From NCBI GenBank assembly GCA_963513935.1, contig OY740768.1:69056231-69120230 (forward strand): DNA of 64,000 nucleotides, in the 5' to 3' direction. Each line of letters starts with the position of its first letter. The stretch's first letter is position 1. The position numbers and the translations under genes are program-made. The notes under the pieces are model-generated. The model saw nothing but the letters and a program-made list of their open reading frames with translations. It did no database searches and was not told the origin of the DNA. This DNA comes from Aphrophora alni. Lineage: Eukaryota > Arthropoda > Insecta > Hemiptera > Aphrophoridae. Positions 47,801-60,394 of the stretch are shown piece by piece.

Positions 47801-47965
47801 TTAGTGAGTACGGCCTTGGCAATCTTGAGGGACCCTAGCTGGATCTACACCTTTTTCATAGTCTTGGGTAAGATACCTTTCTTTCATCTTTCCTATCTCT
47901 TCTCTTTTGACCAACTCTTGTTACCTTCCCGCCAAGACGGTATTAGAGTATTGTAAAGTTAAATG
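47801..47965 (+). repeat. Dispersed repeat DR-A, copy 3
   Basis: It starts at the Harbinger target triplet TTA and shares AGTGAGTACGGCCTTGGCAA, CTAGCTGGATCTACACC, AGTCTTGGGTAAGAT and GACCAACTCTTGTTACC with the family. Harbinger appears to have inserted into this DR-A copy. Confidence 0.85.
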
Positions 47966-47969
47966 TCTT

Positions 47970-50920
47970 TGTTTTCCTTTTTTTTTTATAAGGCGATGAT
48001 GACTTTCCTAGAAGAGTTGTTTTGCCTCAAGCATCATCCGACCTTGTTTTTAGATTTTTACCGTCGTTTTACGACTCATTAAGTCTTTAGTGAATTCTGA
48101 ATTAAGTATTTATTTGGGTCTTTATGGTGAAAAATTTCAATTTTTCTTATAAATTTTATATTTGTAGGCTATCGTAAAATATTGAGTAGAATCACAATTT
48201 GTTAATTTTTGAATAATTTAAAGAATTTTTAGTTACCTACAGGCAAAACTGTAGGTAAACAATTATCATATGTGTCCGCCATTTTGAAATTATTTAAAAG
48301 ATTTTACTTTTTAACCGACTTGTTCAAGATAATGTTAAAATAACAAATGTGTCAAATATTTATAAATATTTCAACCGCTAAATAGAGCTAACACATGTTA
48401 GGCACAAACATTGGAAACGTTTATTTAACCAAAAAAAGTGACCCAAAAGCGTTCTCCACCTATATCAAATGTCCAGAAGCGAAATATTGTATAGTGGTAG
48501 TTTCCAAACTTCCAAAGATGTTCTAAAATATTAAACACTACGAAACATGAAATCAAGCGTGTCACGGCTCAAGTACACTGTACACCACAAACATAACCTC
48601 AACTAAACTGTTGGTGGTATTACAGCTCAACACATAAAACAACTATTTTCTCCACAAGCCACAACGCCTTGCGGTCGTTGTTTTCACTCCTTCAATAAAA
48701 TACATGTTTTTAAAAACTGCTAAAAAGTGTTTTAGAGAACAGGAGTAACACACAGGACATTATATTCTACATTTACAAAATTTGTATTTCAAAAAAGAAA
48801 CTTGATTGCTCTTTGCTCCTTCTAAAAACATCAAAGGATGTGGGGACGTTCGGATATATTGTCCCCACAGACCGAACTGCCAGAGCATTTCCGTGTTTAC
48901 TAATCTCTTCCTTGGATAGTCTGTAGACTATGAAGTCCAATTTCCAATTTGTAACAAAGTGGAGAAGAAATCAGCAAAAAAAAGGTAAATTAGTCCTCTT
49001 TGTACTTAATCTCCTTCTATAAGAAATACACTGAGAAAAACTCAGAAATATAAAAACGTCTTTTTTTTATATTGATAAAAACATGTCATGACTACTAACA
49101 TCAATAATGGTCTACAGAGGTCATTGGAGTATCTTATTCCGCAAGTAGAGCCGTTTAAGTTCATTACCCTTTGCAGCCATTGTATCCTACAATAAGGACA
49201 CTACTAGGCTAGTTTTAGAAACTAAAATAGAGACGGACGTTCTCGAAATGCAAGCTTTCTAAGTTGTGGCTCATTGACCTACAACGTTCGTCAACCTTTA
49301 CTTCCGCACATTTTTCTATATTTTCAGAAAATAATTCTTAAAACGTGTCGCCCCCAAAATTACTTCCTCTCTGTAACGAGTCATAATCTAATAATAAATA
49401 TAAATGAACTGGTTCAAAATTATATACTCTTTTTTTAACAAGTTACAGACAGGCAGTATTTTAAACAATATGGGATAAAGTTTTAATTATTTCCTAATTG
49501 ATTTGATGTATATTCATAAATAATACTACGATTATTTTGGGTAAACCCCTGAAAACAGTTAAATAGACTGTGGTCACAAAATGGTCAATAATTAAAATCA
49601 GTAAATAAGTTTTCTCCATGACAAATAGGTATTCAGGATAATAGTCTACTTATAGCGTCACTCATATCTTACTGCATATGCTTTTAAAGTTCTATAGACA
49701 AATGTTTTGCTATTTATGGGGTGATTTAAATGCTGTAAACTCGGTATTCATTTTAGCTATTTGGAACAAATGTTTGAAACGTATGTAGTCATTTTTATTT
49801 CTTGAGAAAGTATACGGTTTATCTATTTAAAAATGGTTTGTTTACTACACCTTTATAATTCAAATGTTGCATAAATATTATAATACATTTCACTTTTTTT
49901 ACATTAAAAGTCAACTACATAACTCTGCCAATCTTATTATAAATCAATCTTATTATAAATTGATGACTACCATTACACGAGCAGTATAAATAGTTTTACC
50001 TATTATGAAGACATAATAATATTTTCATAACAACTTTAAATTGACAGGGATACGCAAGGTCCTGTTTTAAAAGACCATTTGGTATGTCGTTTGTATTATG
50101 TTGTATGAATGCAACAGTTATCAGTTGAAAAGAAGATCCAAGGTAGGAAGGATAATTTATGCGAATAATTTACAGAATACAGTTGCAATCATTTAAAAAA
50201 TTTATTTTCCCCACTAAATGTAGAAATAAATCTTGTTCAGCTTCTTAAAAACACTTCATAAAAATTGGTATATATAATCAAAATAGTTTGAAAATTGGAT
50301 TTTTGAAGAGTGCTAACTTGTAGTCCGGAACCATTTTTAACCCCAATCTACCAAAACATTGGTATTTTACGATGTTAGACGGTGAAAATGTAGTAAATAC
50401 CATTTGTATTTAATGTACGCAAAACTGCATATAAATATATTCTGCATAAATGTTAATTTTTAACTCCAATACAAAATTGCGCAAAAAAAATCACGAAGAA
50501 AACAACATGAAGATAGGTTCAGTCTTTTGGGCTGTAAACACAACTGCACAATAATATTTAAAAAATAAATACGGTACTATTTAATAACCATTATTTATAC
50601 AGAGCAACGATTATAAACTCCTGTATAAGCCAATATAAACTGCACATACAAATTTCATTCATTTTTAATATCTTGGAAAATTTCCTAAAAGTGTTTGAGC
50701 AATAACTGCATCTGACAGAGGATCATCAATAACATGAAGGGACTGTGAATTGTCTACTTTGAATTGTGAACGAGTAAAATGGAACGAGTATGGACAATGA
50801 AAAACTCACTTATATAAAAACATTTCAATTTTTAAAAAAACAACTAAATATATCTCAAAGGATTTGAGACGTGTCAATATCCATAGTTTATGGCCTTGGG
50901 AATGGACATATAAGCTCGGG
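47970..50920. other. Intergenic region, nothing recognised
   Basis: About 3 kb without a supportable gene, RNA or repeat array. Composition is moderately AT-rich. Confidence 0.5.
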
Positions 50921-50924
50921 TGTG

Positions 50925-51465
50925 CCAAAAAGTCGGAACACTAGCGTCATGAATCCAGTCAATTTCAAAAATATAGAGACAATGTATTTCCAAATAATAC
51001 TCTCTAGGAATCAAATGGCGATATAACATTTTGCTTCCAAGGTTCCTTAAAAGAGACCCTTAAGGCCCAGCTTTGAAATTTCAATAAATAATTTTTTTTT
51101 TCATGCTCGGATTCTGAGGGAAATTTTACCCCCAAATACGTCATAGCCCCTATAGCAGATTTTGAATTGTGCTTTATTACACAGGCCGCTTTAGATGTTT
51201 TTAAAGGACCTACAAAGTGGCCTAGGGCCCCATAAGTGGGTAAGACAAGACATATTTGGGCGTAAAATGTCCCGCAGATTCCGAATTTGAAATAATTAGC
51301 GGTCTCTGCCCCACGGGGTCCTTTTATGGACCTTGGACCCAAATCCTGATATCGCCATTCGATTCCCAGAGAGTAATTATTTGGAAATACATTGTCTCTA
51401 TATATTTTTAATTGTCTGGATTTGTAACGATCAGGTGTTATAAAAGGACCTTTTTGACAGACCAG
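50925..51465. mobile_element. Foldback element of about 540 bp
   Basis: The two halves are inverted copies: ATAGAGACAATGTATTTCC at 50975 pairs with GGAAATACATTGTCTCTAT near 51383, AATGGCGATAT pairs with ATATCGCCATT, and further in GGGAAATTTTACCCCCAAAT pairs with ATTTGGGCGTAAAATGTCCC. The arms, up to ~260 bases long with gaps, leave almost no loop. The outer part TGCCAAAAAGTC has an inverted relative on the right, suggesting Tc1/mariner-like ends. The 112-codon minus-strand frame inside is a chance product. Confidence 0.75.
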
Positions 51466-51845
51466 TATAAAAAGTCCAAATGTAAACTATATATAAAGCC
51501 TACAATACAGAACCAATAAAATTGATGTTGTCTAATACAGTGACTAAGGAAAAGTAAATAATCATTGTGAAAACATTAAACAAACTTTCCACCTCATCCA
51601 ATTGCCTAAACCAAATAACAACCTAACCAAACTATCCACCGACAAATACGGTAGCCGTTAGAGAGGACGCCATCTTTAACCATTATATGGTCGAAACTTG
51701 CTTCGCTTGTGACATAAACGCGTCCACAGCGTAAATAGTAAATGTTAAAATAGAGCGTTTAATGGTGGAAGCCAAGGCTCATTTGTGTTTTTTCACAATT
51801 AATTATATATTATAATACGCGTAATTATTATTCTTAGAAACTTAA

Positions 51846-51939
51846 GGATCTAGTCTTTGTTTACTTCACAATAAAACCTAATAATTGACTGGTCTGTTCA
51901 ATGTATAAATATTTCCTATCATATTATATTTTCCTAATA
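51846..51939 (+). repeat. 94-bp direct repeat, copy 1
   Basis: Starts GGATCTAGTCTTTGTTTACT and matches 53634-53727 with one mismatch seen (GGTCTG against GGTCTC). The pair brackets the small gene at 52787. Confidence 0.95.
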
Positions 51940-52574
51940 CCCTTGAATAGCCAAACTGCAATATATTGCAGTACTTTGGATTTGACCCACTAATTGTCAT
52001 CCAATCACAATAAACTTTATACCGTTGGAAAGGAAACTTTTCAAAATTTATCTTTGTATTTACCATATTTTTCTAAAATGAATATTAACATGTCTAATGA
52101 TCGATGGAATCATTGCAGAACTCTAAACAGCTGATTCGAGCGTCAAACTGGACGACGCAACACTTGAATTTCGTCAACTTTCAGGACCTATACCCGTTAT
52201 ATACACTGACTTTAGGACAATGATATTTGTACCAATAGAAAGGGTGAATTTCGAACTCTCTACTACTGCTTTCAAATCTTAGATTACGTTGACAGTTTGT
52301 TATATCTATGCGATTGCGTAAAGCCTTGCTATTGGCCAAGACCAACCAAATAGCAAGCTTCTTTTGAAGTCCATATGATTATCACAGATCAAGTGTTTCT
52401 AAAATTATTTTTACACGGTTTTGTAGATAAAGCTTCACTGATTCCTTTGGTATTTGGTTTTTTACATTTAGCTTTGTTGAGTTGGCAGTATTTTACCGGC
52501 AAAACTTGCATTTTTCCGTTGAAAGTGTAAGGCCTCCGCCATTTTCTCTCAAGCCACATTTAGTGTTTCTTGAT

Positions 52575-52733
52575 GTAAGTGTTTGATCTGAAATATTATT
52601 TTGGTGATTTATAAACGTTTATGAAATTGTGTTTTATATATAAATAAATAAGTGTAGTGTTTGTTATTGTGTTTGTTTAGTGAAATTCGTTTTATAAGGT
52701 TTATTTAGTAGTGTTTTATTTGTTATTTTTCAG
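52575..52733 (+). other. Candidate 5' UTR intron of the 74-aa gene
   Basis: A strong donor GAT/GTAAGT at 52575 and acceptor TTATTTTTCAG ending at 52733 frame a 159-base interval just upstream of the start codon. Prediction only. Confidence 0.4.
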
Positions 52734-52786
52734 AAAGCCTAATTGTATAATAAATAAACTTTTATTTACTATAAAAATAAAAAACA

Positions 52787-53011
52787 ATGGCAAATAGGGA
52801 TTATCTTAGGTCTTCAGATCTGAGGGAGCTTATGGAAGAAGATCCTGACTCCGGACTCTCAGATCTGGAGAACGAAATTGAAGGGTGGGAACATAGCCTG
52901 GAAGGGTCCCAACCTAGTCAGACAAGAAGAGGATTGTTAGATCTTCTAAATGTTGATCTTCCTGGGGAAAACTTTGATAGTTCTTCCGAAGATGATCAAT
53001 GTGTTTCATAA
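52787..53011 (+). CDS. 74-aa acidic protein, small gene-like unit
   Basis: The start context AAAACAATGG is good, and the frame is open from ATG to TAA. The product begins MANRDYLRSSDLRELMEEDP and continues through a Glu/Asp/Ser-rich stretch to SSSEDDQCVS. It is highly acidic with one Cys and no membrane segment. The mix of YLR..DLRELMEED with DSGLSD resembles the acidic N-terminal region of piggyBac-family transposases, but no TTAA-flanked ends or catalytic domain are present, so this is only a suggestion. A plausible 5' UTR intron precedes it, and AATAAA lies at 53170-53175. GC content and codon use are clearly higher than in the flanks. It lies between two 94-bp direct repeats, so it may be the cargo of a mobile unit. 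Confidence 0.5.
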   Translation: MANRDYLRSSDLRELMEEDPDSGLSDLENEIEGWEHSLEGSQPSQTRRGLLDLLNVDLPGENFDSSSEDDQCVS

Positions 53012-53633
53012 GTGTTTATGAACATAACTATTTATAGAATTTTTGTGGAAATTCGTGAATCGTTTATACTTTTTTTTTGTTTCGTAATTTCTGATTACAA
53101 AATGGAAAGTTATATAAAATGTTCAAGCTTACAGTTCTATTCTATGATTTATTCTCTACAATTTGGTATAATAAAATTTCATTTTTGGGTAAAGGATACA
53201 TTTTAGATTGATGTTTCAAAATAGGCCTAATTTTAGTGGCGTTTGTGTAGTACGGACATAAAAAAATCTATTTCATAAAAACTACTTTGAATTTGGTAAA
53301 AGTTTTTACATATTTCTATTCACAACTAAATTATGAAACGTTTGTATATTTTGGATAAAATTACAAAAAATATGTAATAGTATTTATTTTGGCCTGAATT
53401 TAGTAAATTTTATTTCCGCTTTTAAAATTTTTGCTTCCTGAGCTTATAACTTTTACAATTTTGCACCAATCAAATTTTTAGTTACATATATGAATAATTT
53501 GGACTTTTTCCTAAAAAAAAGCTATCGATCACTTTATGATTGGGATAGAATTTCTATTTTTGGCGAATTTTTGAAATTATGCTTGCCCGATGAAAAAAAC
53601 GTGACAACGTTAGCATGGAGCACTTCAAGGGTT

Positions 53634-53727
53634 GGATCTAGTCTTTGTTTACTTCACAATAAAACCTAATAATTGACTGGTCTCTTCAATGTATAAATAT
53701 TTCCTATCATATTATATTTTCCTAATA
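53634..53727 (+). repeat. 94-bp direct repeat, copy 2
   Basis: The second copy of 51846-51939, 1788 bases downstream. The sequences beyond the shared 94 bases differ, though a short similar phrase (TTCCTAATAC, CAGAAATGG) recurs near 54150. Confidence 0.95.
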
Positions 53728-54782
53728 ATATCAAATCAGAAATGGTTATAATAAATACCGTCGATATTAGAGGAATAAAGTCCTGTTTCTCTTGTCCGTA
53801 CAAAAATAGTGAACATATTTTGGCCGCATTTGCACACTTTTTCCTTTTTTTTTTCAAATACTGCCTTCAGACTAAAAAACACAACATTTACATTTCTCAT
53901 AATCGGCTCTAATAATTTGGATAACATTTTAGTAAGGATCCCCCGTAGTCATATTAGATAAATCTAAAAAATGTCGATTCAGGAGATATCGGTGAAAAAG
54001 CCACTCAAATACTCAAACTGCCAGGCTCAACCGAAATGTATAAAAAAGAAGGGGTTTTAAACCAAATGGAATGTATGTAGTGTTTGTTGTAGCTTTTTTG
54101 ACAACATTCCTTTGTTAAGATATGTGGATATTGTATTCATTTTATACGTTCCTAATACATCAGATTCAGAAATGGATTGTGAGGAGTAAGGAATGCTGGG
54201 AATCTGATCCTCCCTCCTAGCTGGAAAGAAAACCAACCGATTTTATTTGATTGATAAAATTGGCTTCTTCACACACTCTGGGGAAAATAAACAATTTTAA
54301 AATATTCTTATAAATTATTTAGGAATAAAATTTATTTTAAATTAGTAAATTTATTTAACAAATAAATGTTTATTTATATCTTATTAGTATAGTAATCAAA
54401 TTCTGGGGGTATATATTTTGAATAAGTACAATGAAACGGAAGTTAGTGTTACAAAATTAGTTTTTATCATTTTTGCAGATAATTATGGCCAATTTACTCC
54501 GATTTTTATAGAATTCCCTTAGGAAATTTTCAGATATGTGCCCCTACGCCATATCTCCCATTATAATTTAAATTGTAGTTCATATTACATTCTGCAACTA
54601 AAAGCTGATTATTGTTATTTTTGGCCTAATTTAATTAGGTTTATTGAATTTAATTATTTTATTTTTAGTTGTTTATTTTTTTTTTTTTTAAACACATATT
54701 ACAAGAGGCAGTCGTCAAAAATCAAGTTGATATGTTTGTTAATAAATTTTTTAAACTTCTGTAAATTTTTATAATCCCATCG

Positions 54783-55233
54783 TTGACGAAGCGTCACTTG
54801 GAAGTTGTATCCAAATTGAATACCCGAGCTGTTACTCGTTTTCTATCGGCTAAAAAAACTGCATCGGCAGTTAGTGAAGTTTACGGAGAAAAAGTTTTTT
54901 TATCGCCAGGGCGTTATTTGAAAATGTTCGCAGTGAAATTTGGGGATGAGTGTAGTAAGAAACGTCACGGATGGCAATGTTCAACTTGTTCAACAATTGA
55001 ATCTTCCAAATAGAAGAATCACGGAGGACGATATCGCAACATTTCTTTCAGAAGTGTCCACAGTATCATCTCTGAGCATCGAAAAGTGTGCGCTAGTTGA
55101 GTGTCTCACTTACTCCGCGCACTCTAAACAGGCTGGACAAGGTTACCAAGGGGAATCTGACCGTAAGGCAATGGACGACCATCCTCTCAGTGTCCGGTGT
55201 AGGACATACAGTATTTTTTCTTTTTTTTTCTGA
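54783..55233 (+). pseudogene. Unrecognised frameshifted coding remnant
   Basis: Two overlapping frames have protein-like composition unlike the surrounding AT-rich DNA. The first reads RHLEVVSKLNTRAVTRFLSA and then YLKMFAVKFGDECSKK; the second continues LVQQLNLPNRRITEDDIATF and then SIEKCALVECLTYSAHS. A frameshift between ~54960 and 55000 would join them. I do not recognise the family; a decayed transposon protein is the likeliest reading. Confidence 0.4.
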
Positions 55234-55649
55234 TTTGAAGTTAGAAAGGTCAAAACTAAAAAAAAATACTGTTTCTTAAAGCAAGGACTATCAATGTTCA
55301 GTTAACGTTAAGCATAAAAATCACACATTTAAGAAATATTTATTTGAGAGTAATTGGTAGGAATTGGCAATCGACATTGAAAACACTGCCATACATAAAA
55401 CAATATCGTGAAAGTGAGAAACAGTTCAATCGGAAATCTATTAAAACATTTCTAAATAGACATGTTCCGTAGATTTGATTAATCACCAATCAATGAATTA
55501 TGTAACTCCACAGGTTCAATCCAAGTGTGAATTTAATAACGGATCTCTGCACTGGAACAGACATCCAAATATTTCACTTGTTTTCATCATTATACACTAT
55601 AAAGTCTGGTTAAACCAAATATGGTTTAATTTATTTATATCCCCCCCGC

Positions 55650-55961
55650 CTATAGTGAGGTCGAGCTTGGCAATCCCGAGGTCTTATCTTTATATTGTCT
55701 TGGGTTAGATGTCTCTCTTTCATCTTTCCTATCAGGTCTCTCTTGAACAACTTGATTTTATTATAGCAACGAAGGCTAGAGGGTCCTTATTTTATCATCC
55801 CCTTATAAAAAACAATGAGAAAAGAACAAAAAATAAAGACCCCCCGAATACTCTAGCGTCAGGGTCAAAAGAGAAAAGAGAGGGATCTAACCCAAACGAC
55901 GTGAACAATAGATGTAGATGCAGTTAGAGCTAGGGTCTCTCGGGAATGCCACTCACTGCAC
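55650..55961. repeat. DR-A copies 4 and 5 as an inverted pair
   Basis: Copy 4 (plus, 55650-55765) reads TATAGTGAGGTCGAGCTTGG, TTGGGTTAGATGTCTCTC and TATCAGGTCTCTC. Copy 5 (minus, 55834-55961) is its inverse: GAGAGGGATCTAACCC and CTCGGGAATGCCACTCACT. Together they make a ~310-bp foldback, the only place where two DR-A copies face each other. Confidence 0.85.
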
Positions 55962-55969
55962 AAACGAAC

Positions 55970-58890
55970 GGTTCAAGCTTAGAAACTTGGCGTAAAGATG
56001 TTTAAAAACACCAGTAAACTAGATTTTGAAACCATAGAGATAATATAAAACTTAAAAATACAACAAATTTTCATATTTTTAAGCCCGTTTAGTGATTACT
56101 GCTCGACCTATCTTGTCATTATAATATAGTATATTACTTTTTTTTAAATTTAGTAGTTAGATTTGGGAAAAAAATTTCAAAAACTTCCTACGTGATAGAT
56201 TTTAAAGGTAAGTTAATTCAGGTGCATGGTTGTATTTTTAATTATTTTGTTCATAAAATATAAGATGCAAAAACGTTGCACAAACTTTAACACTCACGTA
56301 TCAATCTAAAAACAAATAAAACAGAACCAAAATTATCGTCACCAAAAATGTCGGTTCATAGTTGTCAGTCAAAAAGTAGAACCATGAACTATACAAAAAT
56401 ATTTAAATGGAGTAAACTTGTTTCATTTGTGCCAAAAATGAGTCCTCGGTATTTGATTAAAATCGAGCTTTTGCAGTCAAAGTTCATTTTTGTTTTTCTG
56501 CAAATTATTACGATTTTTGCACTGGTTTTCCTATTAATATCACATTTCACTAAAACATTTAAGAAATAGGTAGAACCAATTTTGAGAAATTATAACATGG
56601 TCGTGACTAAATTTGCGTTTTTTACCGATAACTACGGACCGGAATATTTGGAAAGGTAGCGACCAATACATTTTGTTTGAGTCTTTAGAGGTTACAAAAT
56701 ATATCAAAATCGTAATTTTGTGTTTTTCTTCTGTGTCAGCTACCTCCAAATTTAGAGTTATCAAACAGATTTTTTTTAAATCCCAAGAAATGGCCAAAAT
56801 ACTCTCACATACCGAAATTGATTGAAATGTCCACCCGTTAGGGTTGTAGACGACTGCATACATGACAGTTGACTGATACATACCACTTTATAGACTCCGA
56901 GGACCTCAAACTAATAGGCTTATATGAAAAGAAGAATTAAGTTTATTTCAGGCCACCATTTTGAAATGTTAAATAAAAAAGAAACTTATATGCCAAAATG
57001 TTTGGTTTTACAAGAGCTTTAAAAGTAGGTATGTTTAAATTTGACAATCTCTAGAAACTGATTTCTACCCCCCTCTAATACAGGATTATTAGTGGAAACC
57101 AAAAGAATAATATATATATATATAATGTTTAAATTCTTCATAGGTTTAAGATAGATGATCTGAATCACCCTTTATGAACGAATACTTAAGTCTTGATTTT
57201 GGCTCAAGATCAGAATATTTGATTGGCGCTAAAGTTTGGTTATAATATGGAAATACGTGATTCTATGGTAACGGTTTGTCTATTCTAAATATATATCCTT
57301 AACGGTTTCTCAACCTACTTTGTAATGTACCCTATGCTCAATTGGTACACCTGACGTGATTATTGAAAGCTTTCGCTTCCTTAACTAAAGATTTAAAAAT
57401 AGTTCTATTTGCTAACAAGCTAACGACTAAATATATTAACAGTAGATTTTGGTTAACAACCTTTACATTTTGAATATTTATACAGGTTTAATAATATCAC
57501 TTTTGAATTGAAGTTTAAAAAAAAAATTAAAATACTAATTTGAACATATGCTTCTACCCTACTATATGGAGGTGCCTGTAGAATATAGCGACTGATAATG
57601 ACAATAAAATCACTAAAATACCAACCTAAAACTTACAAAAAACAAAAATTAATTTAAACAATTTCCCCCTATATTAAATTTTAGCCTATTTATTTCACCT
57701 TTTTATATTCACCTTTATCTATATTATGATTTTTTCATTATGAAACTTTGGTTTGGTTCTAGGGCTGAAAATTCTATAACTTCTAAATAATTGCATATTT
57801 TAAAATAAATAATACTAAAACATTGCACAATGTTTCTCACAGTCATCCACAAAACCTAATGAAACTATTTGTCGACAAAACTGTCAGTTTGGTCGTTGTC
57901 ACTCAAAAAGTGAAACATAAACCAAGTAGGCTACATACAGCGTGTTAGGTTTATATAACTTATTCACAAAAATATTAATACTAATTAAATATTTAAATAA
58001 ACCCTAAATTTGCTTTACATGTGTCAAAAATTTGCCCTAAGCGTAAATCAACTTTAAATGACGGCGATCAAGGTTAGTTATTCCAAAACAGTAATTTTAT
58101 TTTATTTGACTCCGCACACTGGTTTGGTTTATTCATCTTTATATTTCACCAAAACTTGAATGAATTTTTCTCAAAAAACTGTTCAATCGATTTTGAGAAA
58201 TACCGTCTTTTATACATCTTTATTTAATTTTTACTGATAAATCAAGAATAGGAATTTTTGGAGAAATGGCTACTCCAAATAGGCTGTTTTGTTTGGGTAC
58301 TTAGGAACTACATTTTGCTAAAACTTGATCATTATTCTTTGAGGCAATTTTGAGGAAATCAGAAGTAGGCTATTCGATCCCAGGCACCCCCAAATTTCAA
58401 TTTATAGAAAAAAATAAAATATAAAAAAATAAAAGCAAAAAATTCCCGAGATTTGGGCAAAATATGCCCAAATCTTTGCGAAACCATTTTTTTTTCGATT
58501 CAGAAGACCTGATAAGGGATATTTCCGCGTAAAACTTGACACCAATTATTGTTAACTTTCTGTATACTACGTTTATGTGATAAAATAAAAATGCGAAAAA
58601 ATATGGGTTTATATTTGAAAATTTTAGCTTCAATTTTACCTTTTCGTACTATCGAAATTGAGCAGTTTAATTTTGCCAATAGATGAAGACCAATTCTTGT
58701 TTTCAAAACCTTTCCATACTTTCTACACTCTGAATATATAAAATATTCTATGCTCCATTTTATGAATCGTTGACGAGTTTATACACAAAAATTCATTTCA
58801 AAATTTCAAAATGGTTATTGATTTTCAAAATTAAAAATTAAATGTTCTACATTATCTTAAAGCTTATTTTGCGTAGCTTCAAAGTCTGTT
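55970..58890. other. Intergenic region, nothing recognised
   Basis: About 2.9 kb. The overlapping opposite frames near 56540-56881 give no recognisable product. A short tRNA A-box-like phrase at ~57330 (GCTCAATTGGTACA) has no matching B box. Confidence 0.5.
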
Positions 58891-58892
58891 AT

Positions 58893-59060
58893 CTCACTTA
58901 TAGTAAACCCGAGGTAGTCTATCTCTATCTACACTTTGCTTCATGTGATATTGGGTTAGCTCTCTCTTTCATCTTTCTTATCAAGTCATGTTCTCTTCCG
59001 ACCCTGACTTTATTCTAAGGCTAGAAGTCTTTATTTTATGCTCTTTCCTTATTTTTTATA
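58893..59060 (+). repeat. Dispersed repeat DR-A, copy 6
   Basis: Shares CTCACTTATAGTAAACCCGA, CTTCATGTGATATTGGGTTA, CTCTCTTTCATCTTTC and TTCTCTTCCGACCCTGAC with the family. Confidence 0.85.
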
Positions 59061-59378
59061 TGAACATAAACAGAAACTTTTTATTTATTTTTTTAATTTT
59101 TTTATTTCTTATACCGCAACTTTTTCGTCTTTAAATACTAAGAAAAACATAACCCTTCTTTTTATTTTCACACAGAGGTTTGTTTATACAAAACGAACGA
59201 AAGTCACGTAAGTCAAATTCCACTCAGTATTTTCTCAGAATATAAGTGAAAAAAATGGTTGGGTTGTTACATTAAAATTGACTATTTTCGAAAGTTTTTT
59301 TTTTTCAAATCCTAGACCTACGTGAACTAATTTTGTGCTGTTCGAAATCTGTATATTAAAACTGTATATAAAAAAAGG

Positions 59379-59560
59379 TGGGTTAGCTCTCTCTTTCATC
59401 TTTCCTATCTATTGACCAACTCTTGTTCTCTTCCGACCCTCTAACCTTATAGAAGTATTCGAGAGTTTTAGCGGGTCTTTTTCTTCTTTCTTCTCTTCCT
59501 TTTTATAATGTCCTTAAAGTGATAGGAGAGGTTTCCCTTTTACTAGTATAGAAATATCAA
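59379..59560 (+). repeat. Dispersed repeat DR-A, copy 7 (5' truncated)
   Basis: Starts within the family at GGGTTAGCTCTCTCTTTC, then GACCAACTCTTGTTCTCTTC, AGTATTCGAGAG and a TTTCCCTTTTACTAGTATAG tail that other copies share in part (GGTTCCCCTTTATACTAG at ~61722). Confidence 0.85.
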
Positions 59561-59569
59561 ACAGTTCAT

Positions 59570-60362
59570 TCAGTGTTTTGAAATTTATAAATCTGATTAA
59601 ATTTTTTTTTTTTTTTACACACATTTTTTTAGACAGACCTGAAATTCAAAATTTACAAAATGATATCTCCCTCTTAACAAACATTATTTATTCTTTTGTT
59701 ACTAACCATCTCTGGGTGTACCTACCAGGACACAATAAACCCACAAAGGGTAGATTGAATCTTGTATCACGGATAATAGCAATTATTGGACAAAACAAGG
59801 TGAATGTTGCAACACTTTCTCACCGATTATTACAAACTATTCTATTTATATAGCTCAGTATAGCCCAGTTATTTTATGAAAAATGTGGGGGGGGGAATAC
59901 CACGAACACTCCCACTCGAATTCATTACTCGAACAGGCATGTCACATAAAAATTCTGAAATAACATTTTCTATCTAAAGAAAGAAGATGATTGTTTAATC
60001 AGTTTTTACAGTCTGTTCAATATGATGGATAAACAGTTCTATAAATACGCAAAAGAGGTTATAGAAAATATTATCTCCTAAAATTTTATAAAGAAAAATT
60101 TCTCCATAAAATACAGTTATTTTATAAAAACAACCATAATACCAATTTCTCAAGAGTTTAAATGGTTTTACAAGTATGCACACAATCCACCCTTCGCAAA
60201 CTGATTATTATTTAAGGGTGTATCGTCAAAAAATTAGTTTAACCTTAAAACAAGTGGAACAATACTGGTTAAAATAACTGGACTAATACTGGTGTTCTGC
60301 GAATTATGTTCAAACAATTGAAGTCAAATTCAACCTAGTTTCAAACATACAGAAATGTTTCG

Positions 60363-60394
<32 letters not shown>

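Noticed and set aside
51004..51342. 112-aa minus-strand frame
   Set aside because: It lies wholly within the inverted arms of a foldback element and has no recognisable domain.
56540..56881. Overlapping frames of 113 aa (minus) and 70 aa (plus)
   Set aside because: Opposite-strand open frames of similar quality without splice sites, composition shift or recognisable family.
60363..60389. Poly(A) tail of a processed pseudogene or LINE
   Set aside because: A 27-A run is present, but no target-site duplication or homologous body could be identified next to it.
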